Assembly: GCA_022575985.1 (NCBI GenBank)
Contig: JAKSXM010000007.1
Span: 55,582,501 to 55,646,500 of the forward strand
DNA: 64,000 nucleotides
Source of the DNA: Anagrus nilaparvatae
Taxonomy: Eukaryota; Arthropoda; Insecta; Hymenoptera; Mymaridae
Direction of reading: 5' to 3'
Positions within the stretch are counted from its first letter, which is position 1; each line of letters opens with the position of its first letter. Shown one piece after another: positions 57,429 to 64,000 of the stretch. The notes under the pieces are model-generated. The model made no database searches. It saw nothing but the letters and a program-made list of their open reading frames with translations, and was not told the origin of the DNA. The translations under genes were made by a program, and so were the position numbers.

Positions 57429-57520
57429 TGAGATCCGACAACATTTCGATACACTACAATCACAGGATTGCCGATTTAACGATTGCTGTATTGATCGTTA
57501 TTCTATTTCATCTAAGATAG
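57429..57520 (+). CDS. Terminal coding exon of the Beat-family gene (hydrophobic C-terminus)
   Basis: The acceptor is tttctgttgcag ending at 57428. Two bases complete the codon left open at 41955 (g + tg gives Val); 29 codons and a TAG stop (57518-57520) follow. The peptide is VRSDNISIHYNHRIADLT followed by IAVLIVILFHLR. A short polar linker and a hydrophobic run of about 12-15 residues at the very end are what is expected of a GPI-anchored or tail-anchored Beat protein, and many family members end this way. Support rests on the matched phase, a good acceptor and this composition; there is no sequence motif, so a missing intermediate exon or a chance frame remains possible. Confidence 0.6.
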
Positions 57521-57864
57521 TTAGGATAAGGGGCTTATAAGTTAACGGTAATTTCTATACTAATGCTAATCCTGTACTGACGTCTTAATTTTAAATATAA
57601 ATATATGTATGTTCAGATATATTATTATATACAGATTTCTCTATTTGAAACTATAAATGAAAAGCATTACACACTAGTCAAACGTGGCTTTCAAGCATAA
57701 TTATTATGTTACTGCTATTAATTATTTCCAGCAGTAGTTTGTATGATATTATACTTTATAAAGCGATAATAATGCCTTTTGTATAAATATTATTATTATT
57801 AATTTAATTTAATTTAATTTAATTTAATTATATATAATGCATAAATATAATCCTTGTTTAGTAA

Positions 57865-57886
57865 AATAAATTTTAAAATAAATAAA
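57865..57886 (+). terminator. Candidate polyadenylation signals of the Beat-family gene
   Basis: Three AATAAA hexamers (57865, 57877, 57881) are the first ones after the proposed stop, about 345 bp downstream. No transcript evidence; AT-richness makes this weak. Confidence 0.25.
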
Positions 57887-59682
57887 CAAAGCAAGAAACT
57901 TAATTATAAATAATTGAAAGTTTATAAATTTGTACAGTTATTTTGTTATTCATATATTAAAAATCAAATTATTTTCGAATCAAAATATTTTTTTCTTCCA
58001 TAAATGTAAAGATATATATGTTAAGATTAAATAAAAATTAAAAATTAGGATCAAGTGAAAAACGCCGCGCGTTGATATAGAATAAATAATTAAGTACATT
58101 TATTAAAGTAATGTAAATATAAATATATATAATTTGTTGTTAACAGAATTGTTGTTAATGTTAAATACTTACACTGTTAAAATTAACTTCGGCATTAGTA
58201 ATGTTAAATGTATCCAAAAATTTTAAATGGAAGTTTTTAGTAAATCCTTAAAAGGAATTTTGCAGATTTCAGTTATTTTCTGATGGTCAACTTCGGGTAA
58301 TTATTGATTTTTGCCTTAAATAAGCAAAAAAACTTTGTGACAATATAAGCTTCTGGTTCTTTCAAAATATTGCTGGTTGAACCAAATTTTTGTACCCTAT
58401 TAAATTTTGCAAGCTCGTGGATCACAATTCTACTCAAAATCTACTCAGATTCTTATCCTCAGAATCCCCAACTTAAGTGATTCAAAACATTTTAATGTTT
58501 AATAAAAAGTTTTCAGCTTAGCTGAGTAGATTCTGAAGCCAAATCAAAATAAATTTATAAATTTTAACCAATCTGCCATTTCGAGTATTCTATTTAAAAT
58601 TTTTAAAATCCTATTACCTAATTGTGGCCACAAAAACCACGAAAAGATGGCATAATTTGGCAAAATCAGCAATAGTTAAAAAAAATTTTTATTTTTTAGC
58701 AAATTTTTTGCTTATTTTTCTAGTATTAAAAAATATGTACACTAGCCATCTATGATTTATGGAGATGGATAAATTTTACTAAAGAATATGAAGCTTAATT
58801 CAAATTTAAAATATTTTTGGATGCATTAAATATTGCTGATGTCTTATGTACTGCTAATAAATTTAAAAAAAATTTAATTCAAAAATAACTTCGTAAAAAA
58901 AATTTAGTTTCTAAGAAAATACAATTAACGAGTAAAAATTGTAAAAAGCAAAAATTATTTTTTTTGTAAATTTCCTATTAATGTTGAACAGTTTCGTTGT
59001 AAATTTACGAAACGTTTAAAAAATTTCTAAGTTTTTGAAAATATGGAGTCAATTTTATCAGGGTATGATAATTAATTGTAAAGATAAATAAGATATAATT
59101 AAAATTCTTTCTTTTTTTAATATTTACTCATTTTAACGATTTTTATTTACCCCTATATGGTAAACAATAATAAGTAACAGAATTAAAAAAAAAATCTAAA
59201 GTAATTTTAGTTTAGGATGAAAGAAACTCAAATTATTGTAAAAATTGTTATATTGATGAATATTTTAATGTTTGACTACGAGCAGCTGAATTATAAATAT
59301 TGATGTATTCTGATAAAAGTATACATTCAAATAATTAGATGAAAAATCTACAATTTACAAAATAATTTCGAGTCTGAAATGGGCAAAGTAAAATTTTTTT
59401 ATTCACAATAATTTTTTATCGGCAGCAAATTTTTAATCATCAAGAAGAAAAAATTAAAAATTTTCTGCTTATATTGATGAAGCAGATGATACTAGGCCTG
59501 TTTTTTTGACAATGAATCCTTAAATTTGGTGCTAGAAGTTATAGAAGCTATAGATGAAAAACTATTATATGATGTAAAAGAAAAAGTAATGGCGTAATGG
59601 CTTAATAGAGTAATGATGTCCCTAAAATCAATTTAATGAAAAAAAATTAAAAATTAAAGATTTTCTTGAATTTGCTTTATTG

Positions 59683-59910
59683 CACGGAGAAAAATATTTT
59701 GTATATTTTGCAAGGTTAATTTTAGTAAAACGGGATTAGTTTTAAAAACAAAAAAATTTTGTAAATTTTACAAATATGAAATTAGAATATTGTAATTCTA
59801 TCTATAAACATGGTTATATTTACAAAATATTTAAACAGAAAATAACAAAACTTTATGATGTAAACATAGCCAGCAATTTTGGTTATTATTAACAGTTATT
59901 TTTCTCCGTG
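59683..59910. mobile_element. 228-bp miniature inverted-repeat element
   Basis: Ends CACGGAGAAAAATATTTT and the complement (tatttttctccgtg). The interior repeats ttacaaaatat and ttttgtaaa words in both orientations. Non-coding. Confidence 0.65.
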
Positions 59911-61807
59911 TGGAGCCATTAAAAAACTGAAAAATCTTATTTGTGATCGGATAAAATTTTCAAGGTCTTGAAAAGGTCTCGTAGGTTAATTTTTTTTTGT
60001 TTTTAATAAAAAAGCCTTATTTTCAAAAAAACTTGCTTGAATAAAAATAAATTTCTTAAACTTTTAATAATATTAAATACTTCTAAATTTCTGTCAAGAA
60101 AAGCGATTTTTGCATCAGATACTCAAAAACTTGCAGTTTCACCTAACGTAATAAACTTTATTGTTCATCTTACGTTTTTTTTTGCAAAACTTTAATTAAA
60201 AATATGCATTATTTCTCGAAAACTTTCATTATTAATTATAAATTAAATTTTAAAAAGGCATGGATCTATAGTCCATAATAGTAAATGACAAAATAGAAGC
60301 CAAAAAATAGAAGATTTGATACTAAAAATAAATTAAAAAAATAATTTATTAAAATTTTGCGTTAAAAATATTCAGGATTCGCGGTAATTTTTGTAAAAAT
60401 AACGATGTAAATTTAATAGTTTTTATTAGTTTCGTTACGAAACTCGTTATTGAATATCGGTAATAAAATTGCACATAAAATTTATCAAATCGCTAACAGC
60501 TATCAATTAAATTCATCCCAAGCTAAAATATATGAATGCATAATATATATGAATAATATACTATTTTGAGTATAATTAAAAAGAATATATAAAACATTTT
60601 TATTTTTAATGCAAAATACTAAAAGTAAAAAACTAAAAATTATTATTAGAATAAATTTATAATTTTATCGGTAATGCAACGAGATTAATGAATATAAATA
60701 TTAAAAATTACCCAAAATGTGGATATAAAAATAAAATAAATAATAATAATCAAATTTTATCTTTTTATCTGTTTGTATGTGTTTAATTGTAAGTATGAAT
60801 GAGATTTATAAATAGTACAATAAAATTTATAATTATATATTTATATATTAGTCTGTCACTTAAAAAAAAAGGGATAAAATTTAACTTTTTAAATGTGAGA
60901 ATTTAGAGTCACTTTAGCCAGAAATTTTCTATATGAGAAGAGATACAGTTTGACAGGGAAAGTTCTTAGGAATCTAATAATCTTAAGAAATTTAAAAATA
61001 TTTAAAAATTTAACATGGTCATAGGGAATGCATGGTATTCCGGCATCAAATGCATATATCACACTGCCTGTGATTAAGGTATAAAACTAAATTATTCTTA
61101 CAATCTCAAATCTTTCTAAATTTTGCATGATAACTGATTAAAAGAACCGGAGCTCTAAAAAACTGTATATCTCTTCATATCTTGTTCTTAAGACCATAAA
61201 AATAATACCAAAAAATACAAATAAGTTTTTATGTATTTGATAACAGCCTTCTAAAATTTACAAATTTCATTTTTTTAAAGTAACAGACTAATATGTACAC
61301 ATAACAGCCTATAAAAAACAGAAAATATAAAAGCAAATAAATTGACGAATTAAAAAAAAAAAATTTTAATAAAAAGTCAATCTTGATTTTCTAATGAGCA
61401 ATTGAATAATAATAACAATGAAAATAATTAATATGCTAAAATAATTAATTTTAAAAAATTTTATCTTTAAATAAATAAAAATCTGTTTTTCTTTCTTTCT
61501 TTTCTTTAAATTTTCATTAAAAAAAATTTGAATTGAGTCACATTTGTGTAACAAAGTATAATGAAAGTTTTATAAATAAAAAAAAAATAATAATAATAAT
61601 AGATTGAGGATAAAAATTAAAATAACACATATAGAATAAAATGTCTAAAAAAAAAAATAAATGGTTGAAGAATCTTTGAAAGATTTGTTGTTATCGATTT
61701 TAAAAAGTCATTATATATAGATTGGAATCGAAATGTACATTTTTCATTTTATTTCTATTACCATAAAATTGCCGATAAAAAACTATTATTGTCATAACCT
61801 TTACCTA

Positions 61808-61861
61808 TCTATATATATATATATATAAGAATGTATGTATGTATGTATGGATGTATGTATG
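61808..61861 (+). repeat. (TA)n followed by (ATGT)n; possible Helitron 5' end remnant
   Basis: A|TCTATATATA... runs into repeated atgt/gtat units. The order TC, TA-rich, then TG-rich resembles insect Helitron 5' ends such as those at 26893 and 27295, but no 3' end follows, so it may only be two adjacent microsatellites. Confidence 0.35.
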
Positions 61862-64000
61862 TGAACTATAAAAGATATAATACGAGCACATTTGTTCAAT
61901 GTTTAATATTTGTGTGTATACCACAAAAACTGTTTGAAAAAATGTTATAAGTATTTTATCAACCATTTTTCCCAAAAAATAATATAATCTATGTTTGTGT
62001 GTATGTGTGTGTAATAATTAGAATATGTGATGAATTTTTGGCGAATAGTTTGTGCCAATATTATTTTGTTCACTTGCGGTTATATTATATAAAATGAGAG
62101 AAGAATCAGGTAACATCTGATATTTATTGTTATAAAATATTTTAGATTAAATTTAACAATTTTATTTTATTTTTTTTGTTATTTTGCATTCCATTTTTTT
62201 TTTACTTATTTTCATATAATTCTAAATGAGAATCTGTTAATTTTAAGTTAATTTAATTAAAATAGTTTTGAAATAAGAAAATAAATATTTTTAAAAATCT
62301 TAATATTTTTGTATTTTTCAAATTCTTATTTAGGCTAGAAAATTTGATTAAATTAATTTTATTTTTCTTTATGAAAAATTAAAATAAACAAAAAAAAGAA
62401 TAAATTTACTATAGACGTATATTAATCATAAATAAATAAAAATTAAGATCAATCTCATGTTATATTGCCTATATTAGTCCTTATCATAGCTATTTTAGCT
62501 GCATAGTAAACAAAATTTGCTTTATTTTTAGTAACTATCTATAAATTTCAAAAATATAATGATTTAAAAAGATGGAACTTTCATTTGACAAGTGTTTCGT
62601 AGTTTTGTTTTGATTTCACAAAATTTACTTTTTGATACGAGGTTAAAACTTAATTCAATCAGGTCATTGAAACGAGTTATATAAGAATTCAAAAAAATTA
62701 CCCTGTCAAAAAAAATTATCATATTTTGGCCCAAATTTGAAGTAAAAATTTTTTTTTAAATCCTGCTTCAGCAATAACAGGCTAATACTATTTTAAAAAT
62801 TTCGTTTTTCTTTGTACTAGTGCATAAGGACTAATTTTAATAAAAATTTAATGGAGATTATCTTCAGAACGAGCTTAAATATATAGAATTTTATATAATA
62901 TGTGGTATTCAAATAAAATTTATACATGTATGACGTACTAAACTTAAATTACAATAAAAAAATGTAATTTCATTGATAAATGCAATATTAATATTTAATA
63001 TCTTTTTCTTTTAACAAAATTTAATAATATGAATTAAATCTTTAAAAAACAAATATTCTTTAAAACTAAAACTATTTTTTATATTTTTCATTATACTTTT
63101 TATATTTATGACTAACAATGAATTAAAAAAAATATTTTATTTATTAAAGTAACAAAAATGTTTTGTAAAAAAAGAAAAATAATAATTAAATTCTCTATTG
63201 TATATAATTTATTCAATGCATGGAATTCGCATTTTCGTAATAATTTATACAACAAAAAATTTAATGGATAGAATACTAAAAAATATAAAATATGGGTAAA
63301 ATAAAAAAAAAAAATTGTAAATATAAATAATTATTAAAAAAAATTACAAATTAAAAGTAAAAATATAATTATTAAGCAATTAAAAAATTATGTGAATAAG
63401 TATTAATTAATAAATAAAGTAATTAAAATAAAGCATTTAAATAATAATATAAAAAAAAAAAAAAATGGACAAGTGTGCATTAAGTTTATATATAAAATTT
63501 TTAATTTTATTTTTCATTTGTTTGTATATTTTGTGTACATAAAATGAATAAAAAACATTGTAGAATTTAAATAAAACGGCAATAAAAAAATTGAACATTT
63601 ATGCTGAATTGTGAATATTCTTAATTTTAAAATAGACCACTTTTTTCCTTTTTTTAATCAATCATATTAATCAATAAAATTATTTTATTTCTCAACAAAA
63701 TATAAAACCTGGAAAAAGCATCTTCAATTATAAAAGGTACGTAAATTGATTTTATTAACTTGATGAACTTATTTTAGCTAATGATTTAAAAACTACCAAT
63801 TTTACTTCATATAAACCACATGATCAAATCTATTACCTAAATTCTCTATAGACTCAGATATTTCAAAAATTTCATCACCCCCTTACTCTATAGCTGACTA
63901 GTTTCTTCCCTTATATTTCCTTTCTTTGATTATGGCCTTTCTAATTGGTAACCTCTTATGGTACTAATATGACCGACTTCAAAAACTTGACATTAAATTT

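Larger units (their letters stand above)
57521..64000. other. Probable 3' UTR and downstream AT-rich DNA
   Basis: Very AT-rich and lacking the kilobase palindromes that fill the introns. Candidate polyadenylation signals AATAAA begin at 57865, 57877 and 57881, but such words are frequent by chance in this composition. An (AATTT)n tract lies at 57800-57828. A small inverted-repeat element lies at 59683-59910 and a (TA)n/(ATGT)n tract at 61808-61861. No coding region, tRNA or rRNA was recognised. Confidence 0.45.

Noticed and set aside
1..64000. tRNA, rRNA or virus-derived genes
   Set aside because: I looked for tRNA box patterns, conserved rRNA stretches and viral protein motifs and saw none that I could support.

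Overview
The window is AT-rich eukaryotic DNA, most likely from an insect; a parasitoid wasp or other hymenopteran is only a guess from base composition and transposon style. Its backbone is one host gene on the + strand. Two exons (903-1036 and 41718-41955) encode the halves of the second immunoglobulin domain of a beaten-path (Beat) family neuronal adhesion protein. A small last exon (57429-57520) supplies a short hydrophobic C-terminus and the stop. Splice sites and codon phases agree: phase 0 between the first two exons, phase 1 between the last two. Almost everything up to 57.4 kb is therefore intron: one of 40,681 bp and one of 15,473 bp.

The introns are packed with transposable elements. 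2.1-2.4 kb: a 5'-truncated LINE tail. 4.5-7.9 kb: a hAT-like foldback with TCTCG arms inside an older repeat, followed by dispersed 'family A' copies. 8.8-10.9 kb and 14.9-17.35 kb: two kilobase-scale palindromes. 17.4-19.6 kb: a minus-strand, internally deleted Helitron. 22.9-24.05 kb: a palindrome built from a repeat that recurs as a tandem array at 28.5-29.5 kb. 26.9-28.4 kb: abutting non-autonomous Helitrons. 29.75-30.08 kb: a GC-rich element with TGTTAC ends. 30.3-31.2 kb: a pogo/Tigger deletion derivative. 31.3-36.9 kb: a decayed Helitron with Rep and PIF1-like helicase, itself invaded by a 925-bp palindrome.

The second large intron holds a stack of nested elements at 45.4-47.5 kb and a three-family nest at 48.07-52.24 kb (a short foldback invaded by a TGTTAC-ended element and by a hAT-like palindrome with an exact 8-bp target duplication). 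Further foldbacks and family A copies follow up to 56.3 kb. From 57.5 kb to the end the DNA is very AT-rich, with few elements, and is taken as 3' UTR plus intergenic sequence.

No intact transposase or helicase remains. Because the palindromes lie in introns of an apparently transcribed gene, the pre-mRNA would carry several very long RNA hairpins, the largest with two 1,217-nt arms. The most unusual single item is the 14.9-17.35 kb palindrome: both arms contain the same ordered series of good splice acceptors and donors, pointing outward from the centre.
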